64,000 nucleotides of DNA from Dichotomocladium elegans (GCA_025716815.1 JAIXMN010000013.1:248001-312000), one strand, 5' to 3'. Positions 48,133 through 59,325 are shown, counted from the stretch's first letter. Notes: generated by a model not told the origin, from the letters alone. Numbers and translations: made by a program.

Positions 48133-50858
48133 ATCCTAGTCCTTGGCTTCTCTGTCTTTATACCGCATTGATATCCTCCCCCCAAAACCATTCCTTTCTT
48201 TGCTTACACTTTTACCATGAGGAATTTTTTTACGCTTATGTGTGAGTTGCTATTATGGTTCGATCGTTCCATGAAATACTTTGCCTACAAAAAGTCGTCG
48301 CATTTGATTATGTGGCTACTGCTAATATGCAAAATAACAGCCAACAATGACCAGCCATAACTTAGTCAGGTCACCCCCGGTCATGCATTGGATCCTCATC
48401 CATCTGGTGATCCTACATACCCTTTCCTTCTCCTTTGCATCATGTTGAATTCACAGCAACAACATTTGCTCCCCTGATAAAGTCTCTTTACTGATTTAAT
48501 TTGTTGATTTTGATAAAATCAATCTGTCTGTTCCATTCTTCTAACCACTCCGTTGGTCAAACGGAGCGGAATTTATGTATCCTATGCAATCCCAGTTAGT
48601 TTGAGTACGTAGAATTCCGTGGTCCAGGTGCATACGGTGCTAATCAACGCAATTTACATTTTTAGGAATGGTTACTTGTCGCTCTTCATCTATGCGTATA
48701 CGGATATTTCAAACTCTTGTGGCAGTAAACAGCATGTATGCTCCTACCAAGTTGACTCTTTTTTTTTCTTTCTTTTAGCAGAACGAAGACCATCCGGTAT
48801 TCCTTAGTATGTAGATGCTGGAGATAATAAGATATATACAGTATTATACACTCTCATTCAAAAACTTCATTTTTATTTTCTGGCCGTCGACTGCAACCCG
48901 TTCAAGTTGCAGAGGTACCCATTTAAATTTCCATCAATATCATCCTAGACGGCTCTTAATTTGCTTGCCACGGTGGGAATTGCATATTGCAAGGTACAAA
49001 TGAATGTTTCCAATGGAAGCTATGTTGCATCCATTAAGATTAAGCATCAATTCTATTTGAAAACTATCTGAAAGAGGTGATATGGTCGATGATTAGAACG
49101 CTTTCCAGACGGGGTCCTGGATGACAATCTATGAAAACCACAGAATGGGGTCTGACATCGCGAAGAAATAACAATAATGAAAAAAAAAACTACCGACATG
49201 TATAAAAATAGACAATGTTTTATTAGATACATAAATTGATACATGCAACTGAACAATGGCGGCGCTTTCATTTTCGACATCCACTTCCGTAAAACAAATC
49301 CAGGGAACATCTCCATGCAAGTGTCTATTCTCCTGTAGTTTGTCAAGTGCTGATTAAATATGGCACACCAAGCTTAGCCCTGAGAAAGTATGGGCGTATA
49401 TAATCCCAAGGTTACATGGGCGCTGAGTAATGATCCTTTTTACCGCGATACTTTTCAAATGCTTGTTCCATCACCACAAGTGCGACCATTTGTCGCACAA
49501 ATAGTGCTTTGACCATCAAAGAAACAATGGGTGTTCACACGCTTTACTCAAGTCCTCTCCCGCACCCCCCCAAAAAAAACAATAATCATCATATATTCTT
49601 ATTGCTGCATAGTCTTCTTTGTAATAAGTAGCAGGATCAAATAACATTAACCTTGCGTTGCCGCCTATTGATAAACATGTATTGCAATGTACATATCTTT
49701 TTTTATATTGCACCGGAGACTCGTCACGTCGATGTTCACTTCCTCTTTTCTGATCTCAACATATGATCCAAAGCAAGTAGGCAAGACGCGGCATTAGAAA
49801 AGCGCATGTCTCGCTAGTACTGAGAAGAATCCGAGAATGGGGAGGGCGCAAGCAGACGCTGAAGAAAATGTTACCCAAGGTAGGGTATGAAGCACGAGGG
49901 AACATCCTGGCTAGGAAAGAATAACAGTGGTAGCTCAGAAAAGCAGGTCTTTCTCTAGTGCCACCAAGAGCGGCTAGTATGTGCTCGGATGGTGCTGGGA
50001 TGGGAGTTGTGAAAGCCCGGAAAAGCGTACAGTGTTGGATACTTTAAGCTTGATGATGGCGGTTAATATTTTTTAACAGGGAATGTCCAGTTGAGTCGTT
50101 GATAACAAGCACTTGTCTGATTTGCAGAGGGGGTGCGTTCCCGACATATTGGTATGTCCTAATAAATAGGTATGTAACTGGATTTACTCCAGGTTCAGTT
50201 TTTCTCATGACCCCCAAAAGGATATTCCATCGTGTCACTCAACCAGAATCATATTTTACGTTCCGCCGAGGCTTGATTTTCCCAAAAGATTTCGGTCAGA
50301 CGTGAAAAAAGCAGCTTCCCAGGAGGACCCGTAGAAAGACAAAAACGACTAGAGGGAGGCTTCGACCTACTAAAAGAACATAGATATAGTGCTATTTATG
50401 GGTGGGTTAGTCGCCGCAGAAAGAGAAGCGTCCACAAGTGTGTGCGGGGAATACACCTGCATATATCCAAGACCCGACAAGGACGACGAACGGTTCAAGC
50501 CCTCGAGGGGTCAGGAAGGCGCGCTCGCGCGTTCCTGCACACGAAGCAGGATACTACATTGATAATATTAGCTCTAGGTAGTACCAATGAGATTTTCTAT
50601 CTAGACTGAGCGGGATGGGAGGGCTCGACTTTTTGCTGACAGGACCTAAAATGGATATGGATAGAAGGACACATCTTGGTTGGGGCATATAAAAACTTTG
50701 CATCTTGAGCAAACCATCTCTTTTGCTTCTTTTCTTTTCTCTTCTTCACCCCGACACTTCTTTTTCTTTCTTTCCTTTTTTTTTGTAAACACCAACTCCT
50801 CGTCACTGGCTGGCGTATCTCTCTGTTTTAGAGTCTTCATTCCTTTCTCCCTGCGAAC
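48133..50858. other. Long spacer, no supported gene
   Basis: 2.7 kb with only short frames. Features seen are a T-rich stretch near 48761-48775, a GC-rich imperfect palindrome at 50513-50536 (AGGAAGGCGCGC/GCGCGTTCCT-type arms), and pyrimidine tracts at 50720-50790 that lead into the ankyrin gene. No tRNA or transposase signature was recognised. Confidence 0.45.
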
Positions 50859-52852
50859 ATGGATAACCTCAGCTACTCTTTCGATCGTGTTCATATCGGT
50901 AGCAATAACCGCAGTGATCTGCCCCTCAGCGCCCGTGACTGTCTTGTCAGACTCTTGGATCAAGTCCAGGACGATAATATCAGGCACCGTGCCCAGGCAG
51001 AACTCCGGCAGCTGCTAACTAACCACGAGCAGCTCATCAGTGTGCTTCAACAACGCACCCAGGCTGTCGAAAACGAAAACAATCAGTTGAAGACAATGAT
51101 CGCCGATCAGCAGCAACGCTACGAGAAAGCCGTACGTGAAATGCAATTCTTTAAGAAGAAGTATGACATGATAAGCAAACAATCCCGGAGAACATCCATC
51201 AGTTCAGAGTCCCCAAGCGAAATATCTGCACACTCCAACTCTCAGAATGGTAATGGCAACATCAAAATGAACGGCAGCACCAGCACCAGCAGCGTCAACA
51301 GCCATCAATACCAACCAAACACACCCCTTCCGTCAGTACCACCACCTCAGCAACATAGCCTACCGCCTGTGCCTGAGCCTGAGCCTATAAATTTTCCTTT
51401 GACCCCGACAAGTCCGCAACCGTCCGTCAATTCGGGCGACATTTCTCATCTTCTAAAACCCTCTCGATCTTCTTCCTCATCCACGGCGTCCTCCAACGTT
51501 CAGCATTATCAGTCTTTCTGGTCAAACAATCTTAATAATGCCCCACCTCTGCCTTCCAACGCTTCCATTCATTCTTCGTCGTCTTCATCTGCTACTGCCT
51601 CTCGATACCAGCACGCGCCTAGCAACAGTATCTATAGTTTCAGCAGCACAGAAGGTTCAGGGCCATATCAGCAATATCAATCTATTCAGCCGCTACCACA
51701 GCAACCATTGTCGCCGCCGCCACCTCCGCCATCTTTCCAGCAACCTCTGTCGCCACCGCTGTCCGTGCCCTCCTATGCTTCAGTACCGAGACATAATGCA
51801 TCTGTGTCGTCTGCTTCGGGCCCGGCTTCTTACGGCAATTTCAATGTGGTCCAGCAACGCCGCGTAGACCCGCTCATGTACGGCGGGTCTGACTCGCTGT
51901 GGGATACGATCGCGAAAAACAAGGGCAAGGACCCTGCTGTGGAGAAAATTGTCTCGGACTTCTTGCGGCGTGGCGGTTCCCCGAATGCTGCCAGGCAGAC
52001 ACCATCGGTCAAGAGCGTCAAACTCGGGTATGGCCTTGTGCATGCAGCAGTGACAGTGAAGGCGTTGAGCACACTTGATCTCCTGTTGCAACAAGGTGCA
52101 AATCCAAATGCCATGACTCTTTCTGAGGCCATAGAGGATAAGGTAAAAAATCGAGTTTATCCATACCGCGTTGGACACCTGGAAGGGGTTTTTTTTTCTT
52201 TCTTATTTACTGATACCAATATCCTCTTGATTTGCAGGTGTCGCCCTGTTATCTCGCAGCGAGAATCGGCTGGCTTCCCGGTCTTCAGCGCCTTGTCCAG
52301 GCTGGTGCAGACCTTATCCAGGCTCGTGGAGAAGGTACGCTCCAGAAGACGGCCCTTCACACGGCTGCAGAGCATTGCCACGCTGCGGTGGTCGAGTTTA
52401 TTGTAGGCTACACGGAAGGTGCTCTCAATCTGGAATTGGACAGCCAAGGTGCAACGGCCCTTCATTACGCAGCGCAGTCAGGCCATGCTGATCTTGTGAG
52501 TTTCCTCATCCGGTCATGCCACATTCCAGCCGATCAGGTCGACAATCGCGGTGAACAGCCGATTCATTGGGCTTCCCGCGCTGGATGTCTCGAGGTCGTG
52601 AGCTTGCTGGTCGAGCGTTTCGGCGTGGACTGCAACGCCTATGTTCCCAAGAGTGTGCCTACACCTCTCGAACTTGCCAAATCTAACAAACACAAGCGGG
52701 TCATCGATTATCTCAAAGGCGCTGGTGGGTTGTCGTCAAAGAAGATGGATAAGAAACGAGAAGAGGAAGAGTTCAAGAACTCGTCTTCTTCGAAGCACTT
52801 GCAGTCTACTCTGGCGCGCAACGGTCTCCTAGGGGACGACGGTTTCTTTTGA
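50859..52852 (+). CDS. Coiled-coil and ankyrin-repeat protein, two exons
   Basis: Exons 50859-52142 and 52238-52852 (95-bp intron, phase 0) give 632 residues. Residues about 40-105 form a coiled coil (QAELRQLLTNHEQLISVLQQ, NENNQLKTMIADQQQRYEKA). Residues 110-330 are disordered, rich in Ser, Pro and Gln with polyproline runs that could bind SH3 or WW domains. After MYGGSDSLWDTIAKNKG the C-terminal half holds ankyrin repeats: YLAARIGWLPGLQRLVQAGA, TALHTAAEHCHAAVVEFIV, GATALHYAAQSGHADLVSFL, QPIHWASRAGCLEVVSLLV and TPLELAKSNKHKRVIDYLK. Probably a scaffold or adaptor; partners unknown. The tail is charged (KKMDKKREEEEF). Confidence 0.88.
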
Positions 52853-53079
52853 TAGGCAAACCGGAGAGGGTCCGCACCTGTACACCTAAAAGCACCCATT
52901 TTCGCACACACGCACACGCACACTCTTTGTCATGTTCTATCTCTGTTCTTCTTCGCAGCCTCTTGCTCTCCACCGCTCATATACATATATAAATGGAAAA
53001 AGCACCCATCCACAAACACACACACACACACATATGCACAACCCTTCATCAATACCACTTTCATTCAAACTTATACATA

Positions 53080-53100
53080 CAGTGTTTTCCAAAATTAAAA
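53080..53100 (+). repeat. Left terminal inverted repeat of the Fanzor element
   Basis: Starts CAGTGTTTTCC directly after TA; the same TTTTCCAAAATT core starts the element at 31134. Confidence 0.65.
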
Positions 53101-53285
53101 TTCGTACCCCAGCCAGTTCTGAAGTCGCAGGATTACAAAAATAGAAGTCGTGTTTTGCCCAGAAATCTTTACGCATGATGACAAAGCAAATGTCGCAATA
53201 CACGGCGAAATATGTCGCTCAAAAAAACTTGGCAAATTCATCTCTACTCATTTACATTCTGAAATGAGCAATCTATTTTTTTACA

Positions 53286-54299
53286 ATGGTCAAGGCCATG
53301 TTGATGAAGAAATGTACTCTGCAATCCGTTTGTTCTCATACAGAATATCTGCTTAGCAAATCTTGCAAAGATGACTTTGAGCTTACTGCCACGCACATTC
53401 CCAAGAGAAAGGATACAGACATTCGGATGAAAAAAGCGGGGATCAAGCGCAGTTACACAGCATACACTGACCAAGACAAGATCAGATTTTTCAAACGGAT
53501 GTTTGAGAAGGTATTGAGTGCATCAGCTGCTAGCAATCCATGTTCGTTCAGCTCAGCGACGGGCATCACAGTACGGAAAGGACCCTGACAGCATTTTTAA
53601 GAAACGTAGAGGCAGAGGTCGTTCATGTATTCTCAACGAAGAGGATAAGAGTGTTATTTTAGAATGGGTTGTTGAGAATCCGTCAATTGTCCTAGAGCAG
53701 CTGATGGAACAACTGCTCCAGAGATTTAAGAGTCTCAAAGTATCCAAAACGACGCTCCATCGATTTATGAAAACCGAATGCAATTTGTCATTGAAAATGG
53801 CTCGGTTTCAGCCTGTAGACAGGAATAGCGATGCAAAGGTCCAAGAACGCCTTGACTGGGTGCGCAGACGGGACAGGACCGACATCGACCTTAGAGAAAA
53901 CTGCGTTTTTCTTGATGAGTCTGGATTCCATATTAACATGAAGCGCAGCATGGCATGGTCCAAGAAAGGGACTTGTGCAGTGGTTACAGTGCCGAATGCA
54001 AGAGTAAAAACAGCTACCATCTTGGGAGCAATCTCGGCATCAGGCATCATTAAATGTAGCTTGAGACTCCCACGACTACTAGCCAAAGAAGAAACAGAGC
54101 GGGGCAGCCCGCAGCTGCAAGCAAGGAAACTATCACTGGACATTATTATCTCAGCTTCCTTAAGGCTACCATGGATGAAATGGATAAGCATGAACATCTG
54201 AAGGGACATTATTTGGTAATGGATAATGCACCCATTCATAAAGCTGAGGATATTGATGTGCCTATCTTCCACTCTCACCGCGCCCAGGAGGAGGAATAA
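53286..54299 (+). pseudogene. IS630/Tc1-type DDE transposase, frameshifted
   Basis: The best-preserved transposase of this family in the window, still broken. Pieces in order: a helix-turn-helix part (AYTDQDKIRFFKRMFEKVL), a frame change near 53525 where about ten bases present in the 27-kb copy are missing, a second helix-turn-helix segment (EDKSVILEWVVENPSIVLEQ, SKTTLHRFMK), and the DDE_3-type core with FLDESGFHINM (first Asp) and AWSKKG. A second frameshift near 54090 precedes GHYLVMDNAPIH (second Asp). The frame ends at RAQEEE before the PIEQFW block, which the 13-kb copy retains, so the third acidic residue is absent. No active protein is possible. Confidence 0.85.
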
Positions 54300-54573
54300 G
54301 GTATCTTATTCCTAGGAATATGAGTTTCAGATTAGAGAGTTCCCAGGGTAAGTGATATGAATACATGGTCCGTAGTTAGTATGTCTGCGTTGCACACTCC
54401 TATCTTTAAATTGTTAAAGTTTGGTATCCGCGTGGCTACATTGTGATGAGCACAATTGTTCCATCAAAAAAGTTGATGTATAAAGGAAACAAGGATGAAA
54501 AAATGCAGTAGTAGAATGTTTCCCTAAAAAGGAACATGGATACAGTGCATTCATTGCATTTGCCAAGGAATGA

Positions 54574-54738
54574 ATGCTTGACATTGAAGAGGAGGGTGAT
54601 CTTGAACTCATCCACCAATTAGAGGGCCGGTTGCAGCGGATGAACCAGGAGGCCCTGAGCAGTGCCTACTCCTCACCACGCTCTCCGGTAACTGTCCAAC
54701 AGGCTGAAATCGATAACCTATATAACATTTCGTTGTAG
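54574..54738 (+). other. Short ORF between transposase and Fanzor
   Basis: A 54-residue frame, MLDIEEEGDLELIHQLEGRL onward, with helical, coiled-coil-like character, then a Ser/Pro linker and a short helix ending NLYNISL. It could be the remnant of a longer transposon protein. No family recognised. Confidence 0.3.
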
Positions 54739-55046
54739 TGAGTATTTTTGCTTATCATATGATATGCACTTCATAGTACCGCATCCACGCAGGTTGGAAT
54801 GGGGACCTTGATTTACTATAAAATAATGAGGTTCGACCAAGCCGTTTTTCTTTACCACTTGCCTATTCTAAAACCCGTTACAAACACACTCGTATTACAC
54901 ATCTCTCTCACCTTACACAATTCATACAACCCAAGGCGAAGAACACAAAAGCACATTCCGACATTAGACGGTAAGGCTTCTGGAATAAGACATGACTAGA
55001 AGATTTGTGCTAAGAGATAATATCACAGCCCTCTACTGGTGAAGAC

Positions 55047-57225
55047 ATGGAACAACCTGTCGACCCCACCAGGAGGAGGGGCGTAAACCCTGCCCAGCCC
55101 AACCTCAGGCCCCCTGACCGTATGTTAGGTGTCAAGACCTCTATACGAGGCATCCGCTGGAACCCCGCCTACCGCCAACCGTTGATGGACTTGGTCGCTG
55201 TTGTCCATGCGACAACAACCCATGCGTACAGCTTCGCCAAGTACATCTTCCTACGTAAGCGCGAACGCGAGCCGGACTTCAACCTCCAACAGTTCCTGCA
55301 CGAAAAGTTCTTCTCTGAGGTGTGGCTCTCCATGCTCGACAAGCGAGTTCGTCCAACCCGGGGGATTTTCCGGCGAGTGCCGAGCTCTGATCGGCGAGTT
55401 TTTGGAGGATTACCTCGAGGCCACCCAGTACCAACGGCCGCAACTCAAGAACTCCCAGCAATGCTCTGCGTTCGAAGGTAAGAAGATGCTTGTTGCATAC
55501 TGCAACAATATCAACATGCGGTTCGGGCAGCACCTTCGGCGCGCGGTGAATGCTCTCCTGAACATTCGAGAGCGGAAAGCGGCGAGGAGACGTGAACCGG
55601 ACGCACTCGGCTGGACCGAGGAGCAAATCCGCCAGGATATTTACGACACCATCACTCGCCATGCCACAGGCTTCAAGCTCGCCATTGCCCGCCGAGGTGT
55701 GCGGAGGGATGACATTCCGGCGGAACCAGCTTTTCTCAGGCAAGCGTTCGACCAGATCCAACCGGTCTTGGATGCTTATCCCCAAGGGTACCAGTTCCAA
55801 AAACAAAGCATCTACTACGACGCCAAGGCGCGTTCATCCAACCACTTCCGGCCGTTCATAGAGCTTGCCTATGTTTTCCAACGCAATGGTCTTCGCAGCT
55901 TCCAATGTTTTCCGCTTCGCCGATCCTGGGCCCCTTGCTATATGCAGATCGACACCACGATTCTTGTCCAGCATATTCTAAAGAGGCCAAGACACGACAT
56001 CAGCCAGAAGTTGGCTCTGTGGGGAGAGGTTGTGGACCTCGACTCTCGTGCTTTCAGACCCCAGGAAGGCGGAACGATCGAGTTCCATGGCACAATCCAT
56101 ACCGGTGGAGTAGGCGTCACTGTTTTCAAGAGGACGAATAATCAACGACCATCATACGGAGCAAAGCACCGAGGAGTCGAGGATGAGACCAATTATGTCA
56201 GCATGCTAACATCACAGAAACACCAGAACATTGCTGGTAGGTGCGTCACCGTCGACCCTGGGAGGAGGGACCTCCTTTTCTGCGTCTCAGAGAATTCCAG
56301 GCCGGAGCGAGGTGCCCGTCTGACGTTCCAATACACCAAACCTCATCAGGACAAGGTGCGCAAGACCAAGAAGTACCGCAGGTTATTGCAGAGGCTCAAG
56401 AATGAGGAACCTGAAGTCGTGCATGCCGAGGAACGCATGGCTGGCGAACATTCCCGCAGCTTGGATCGTGCCGATTATGACCGCTTCCTGCTTGTCCGGT
56501 CCCAGGTGTCCCAAGTTCTCGAGGACTTCTATGCGAATACTGCCACCCATAATGCCGATCCCCAACCTCTTTTCCGAAAGCTCCGTCTGTCGTCGTACAT
56601 CAACAAACAACGAGCAGATGAGAAGCTGAGGGACGGTCTGATCAACAAGTTTGGCCCCAACGCGGTATTTGTGATGGGTAAGTGGTCTGCCCCGAACACT
56701 CGATACCACTAGCCAATCCGCGGTGTTGGATTCCGGCGACTTCTCAAGCAAGGCGAACGTCGCTTTGATGTATACTTGATCGACGAATTCAAGACCAGCA
56801 GATGTTGCCCCGCGTGCGAGACCGAGAGCCTTTCTATTTTCCGGAGGGTACCCAACCCACGCCCCTATCGAAGAGCCGAGAATCCAAACGTTATCTGTCA
56901 TGGCCTGCTACGGTATGAAGCCTTATTCGCGGAGGAGTTTGATAATCTAATGTCGCTTATTTTGTGCAGATGCTCAAATCAAAACTGTACAGCAGGCATG
57001 GCAAAGGGCGCTCCTCGGCAGCGATTGTGGAACCGTGATATGGCGGCCTGCCTGAATATGATACATATTCTCAGGAGTTTTCGGGCCGTTGGCATGGTCC
57101 CGGAAAGGTTTCGGCGAGCACCTGCGGGTGGTGACAGGCGCCTAGCAAGAAGGGCTAGATCACCAGAGCCCGACGAGCGAAGAGTGAGACGAAGAGGACC
57201 AGGACGAGGTCGCCAACAGCGATGA
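55047..57225 (+). pseudogene. Fanzor1-like RNA-guided nuclease (TnpB homologue), two lesions
   Basis: Eukaryotic TnpB relative; family members use a guide RNA to cut DNA with a RuvC domain. Exons 55047-56912 and 56970-57225 (57-bp intron) would give about 706 residues once one base of shift near 55,335-55,365 is allowed for. The N-terminus contains VKTSIRGIRWNP and VHATTTHAYSFAKYIFLR. RuvC-I is CVTVDPGRRD (Asp403), RuvC-II YLIDEFKTS (Glu580) and RuvC-III LWNRDMAACLNM (Asp645): all three acidic residues are kept. The zinc site is split as in Fanzor1: CPAC (587, 590), then HGLLRCSNQNC across the intron (623, 628). The C-terminus is Arg-rich. Lesions: the frameshift at or near a five-G run, and an in-frame TAG at 56710-56712 between TRYH and PIRGVGF. 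It is the right-hand passenger of the IS630-type element. Confidence 0.9.
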
Positions 57226-57425
57226 TTTTCCGTGTCGGTTATCGCCGGCACACATCTGGATACCTTCGGGGTAAGTTAAAGTGTTGGGGAAGGGATAATA
57301 TTTTCTGGTGACTAAAATCTCTCAACCAATCGATGTGAAATCCTTTCCATCTTGATACGCCATTTTATTTATTTTCATGCGACATAATTTTTCCCCACCT
57401 GCGAAATTTATTTTTGAAAATAAAG
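57226..57425 (+). ncRNA. Candidate guide-RNA (omega RNA) region of the Fanzor element
   Basis: In characterised Fanzor loci the guide RNA comes from the end of the gene and the adjoining 3' non-coding DNA, with the guide reaching to or past the transposon end. Here 200 bp separate the Fanzor stop from the right terminal repeat. The last 110 bp resemble the right ends of the other family copies, so at most the first 90 bp look private to this element. This is an inference from position; no folding could be run. Confidence 0.3.
57405..57425 (-). repeat. Right terminal inverted repeat of the Fanzor element
   Basis: Reads AAATTTATTTTTGAAAATAAAG up to the TA at 57426; similar to ACGAAATTTATTTTGGAAAA at the right end of the 31.1-kb copy. 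Confidence 0.55.
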
Positions 57426-57483
57426 TACACAAAAATGGGAGCCTATAATCATACATATAACTTTTTTTATTGATAGTTATATA

Positions 57484-57506
57484 ATATATATATATATATA
57501 TATATA
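57484..57506. repeat. (TA)n microsatellite
   Basis: An uninterrupted TA run of about 11 units lies 60 bp past the right end of the Fanzor element, within the 300-bp gap before the next transposon relic. Confidence 0.9.
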
Positions 57507-57724
57507 AACAGATTGTATTGCTGGTCTCGCATCCCTTCAACCACCACGATAGACCCTTCTTTGGACTTTGTTGGATTGCCGCATATCCTCTGAAGATCGA
57601 GTCAAAAACAGGCGATACACCAAATTTGCGTGCCTTTGTGTAAATCCACCTCTATGTAGAACAAAAAAAAAAGCAAGGAACGTCGGTATTTCAGACCTGC
57701 TGACCGTTTCCCTTTCTTCATACC

Positions 57725-58450
57725 TCGACATTCTAAAATAAGCAATCAATTTCTTTACGATGGCTGAGATCATGATACTGACGAATTTGGCTGCCCTGGG
57801 TCTATGGGCTATCCATGTTATTGGTGACCGATTCCACTCGCTTGAATCTGGTTATGGCCACAGAGAATATCTGCGTATCGTAGTCGATTTGCAACACCAG
57901 CACTGACATTTATGATTATGCACTGATTTCAAAGAGAACGAACACGTGGAGATGAAAAGATGCGTAGCTCTTCGGTGTATTATGCCGCCTATGAACAAGA
58001 TCAGCGGTTTCAAGAGCTAATACGTTCGAGTGCACCAGCCGCCGCAAAACAAAAGCGTACGTAGAGACAGGGATCGTTCACGTATTCTCAATGAAGAAAA
58101 CAAGGATCCTAGGTTAGAATCGGGATCAGCCAGAAATCGATATATTTTTCTAGACCAGCTCGCATTATGGGATTTATATGATGCTCAAAGACTTCAAATC
58201 GACGCCCTAACGAACTGTGAAACTTGTCCTTCAAAAGAGAGTCGATTTCAGCATGTAGAGAGGAACAGAGATGGCAAGTTTCAAAAGCGTCTCCATGGTT
58301 GATATTGATTTTGGGGAAAAAAGGAAGTTTTACTTTCGTTGATGCATGTGGACCCCATATTAATATGAAATTCAACGTGCCATCTTCAGCGGCTGTAGTA
58401 CGTACAAATACCAAGTTCGGTAGTGGACAAAGCTCGTATTGATATATCTA
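57725..58450 (+). mobile_element. Decayed IS630/Tc1-type copy
   Basis: Begins with TAAGCAATCAATTTCTTTACGA-type sequence equivalent to the transposase leader of the 53-kb copy. It goes on through GAATATCTGCGTATCG and a short ASAAAKQ-like block, then RDRDRSRILNEENKD, the second helix-turn-helix leader, and later SFVDACGPHINM, a corrupted first-Asp segment. Large parts are missing between these. Non-functional. Confidence 0.65.
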
Positions 58451-58541
58451 AACTATCTCTAGATATATTATCTTCAATCTACACATCAGAATAGGCTTTG
58501 GATATTGAGCCCGGTTGCACGTTAGACGATAACTATACAAT

Positions 58542-59196
58542 TTATTTATTGTCACTAAGAAGGACATCGCCCTCACTCTGGGATTGGCTGAGGTCCACCG
58601 AGCTGATGTTTTCATTGCGAAGAACTTGGTGCTGTCGTGCATGTCGAAGCTGATCAGTCTCTAGAATGATGGACCGTAGCTTTGAATCAAGAGGGAGCCG
58701 GGTGCGCAGTGTCTGCATGCCTTTTTCCATGCCTAATGCAGCACCCAGAGCGAGGCCGGTAAAGAAACCCACTATAGAGAAAGAAGTCAGTTATGTAGAC
58801 GTATATCTCGGATATACTACGACCGACTTACAAATTGTTGGAATGCCAGTGCGCTTTGGCCGGGATTTATCTAAAAAGGGATACACACACATAACACACG
58901 ACATACATATGAGAGAGGTGTCAGCTGCGAAGCAATGTCCTCTTTGTGGTAGAATTGTATCCTTACTCCATAAATGACCAGCGAGACCTAATGAACCGGC
59001 ACCAACAGTGGCTATACACGATCAACTGGCCACATCAATCTTCGATCGCCCATTGTGTCGAATGTGTCATGAGTACGGGTGTTTTACCAAGATTAATGAC
59101 ATTGAAAACCGCAGAACGGATCACCTCGCGCTCTTGTTCGTTGGGTTCGTATTTGCTGAGTGTTTGCTTGATTTCATCCTTTTCCTCTTTTGACAT
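58542..59196 (-). CDS. Small protein with two glycine-rich hydrophobic segments
   Basis: Minus-strand exons 59196-59088, 59011-58967, 58870-58832 and 58771-58542 (introns 76, 96 and 60 bp) give 140 residues in frame. The N-terminus MSKEEKDEIKQTLSKYEPNE is a charged helix. Two Gly/Ala-rich hydrophobic segments follow, the first ending NLATVGAGSLGLAGHLW and the second PTILGFFTGLALGAALGMEKG, separated by a basic loop (NKSRPKR). This hairpin-like layout recalls OCIA-domain and other small mitochondrial inner-membrane proteins, but the identity is not established. The tail is polar. It shares a 129-bp divergent spacer with the DUF4203-type gene. Confidence 0.65.
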
Positions 59197-59325
59197 TTTG
59201 TTTCTATGCAGGGTTAGAGAACAAAGAGGATTATTTTTACGTGACTGAGCGTATAAATGGGAATGGGGATGGATTGGGGGACTTCTTAACGCTTTCTTTG
59301 CCCTCGTCTCCCTCCGCTCCGATAA
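59197..59325. promoter_or_regulatory. Short divergent promoter
   Basis: Only 129 bp separate the two start codons at 59196 (minus) and 59326 (plus), so both genes must be driven from this stretch. It contains GTATAAATGG at 59250-59259, a TATA-like element on the plus strand. Confidence 0.5.

Larger units (their letters stand above)
53080..57425 (+). mobile_element. IS630/Tc1-type transposon carrying a Fanzor gene
   Basis: TA dinucleotides flank the unit (53078-53079 and 57426-57427). The left end CAGTGTTTTCCAAAATTAAA and the inverted right end CTTTATTTTCAAAAATAAAT are imperfect inverted repeats, and the subterminal 100 bp on each side resemble those of the smaller copies at 26.7 and 31.1 kb. 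Inside, in one orientation, lie a frameshifted DDE transposase (53286-54299), a short ORF (54574-54738), and a Fanzor nuclease gene (55047-57225). The unit is 4,346 bp. Fanzor genes are known passengers of several eukaryotic DNA transposon superfamilies, mariner-type included. The transposase here is dead, so movement would now need help in trans. Confidence 0.75.

Noticed and set aside
50513..50536. GC-rich imperfect palindrome in the 48-50 kb spacer
   Set aside because: Short and isolated, with no gene start or repeat family beside it; probably chance.
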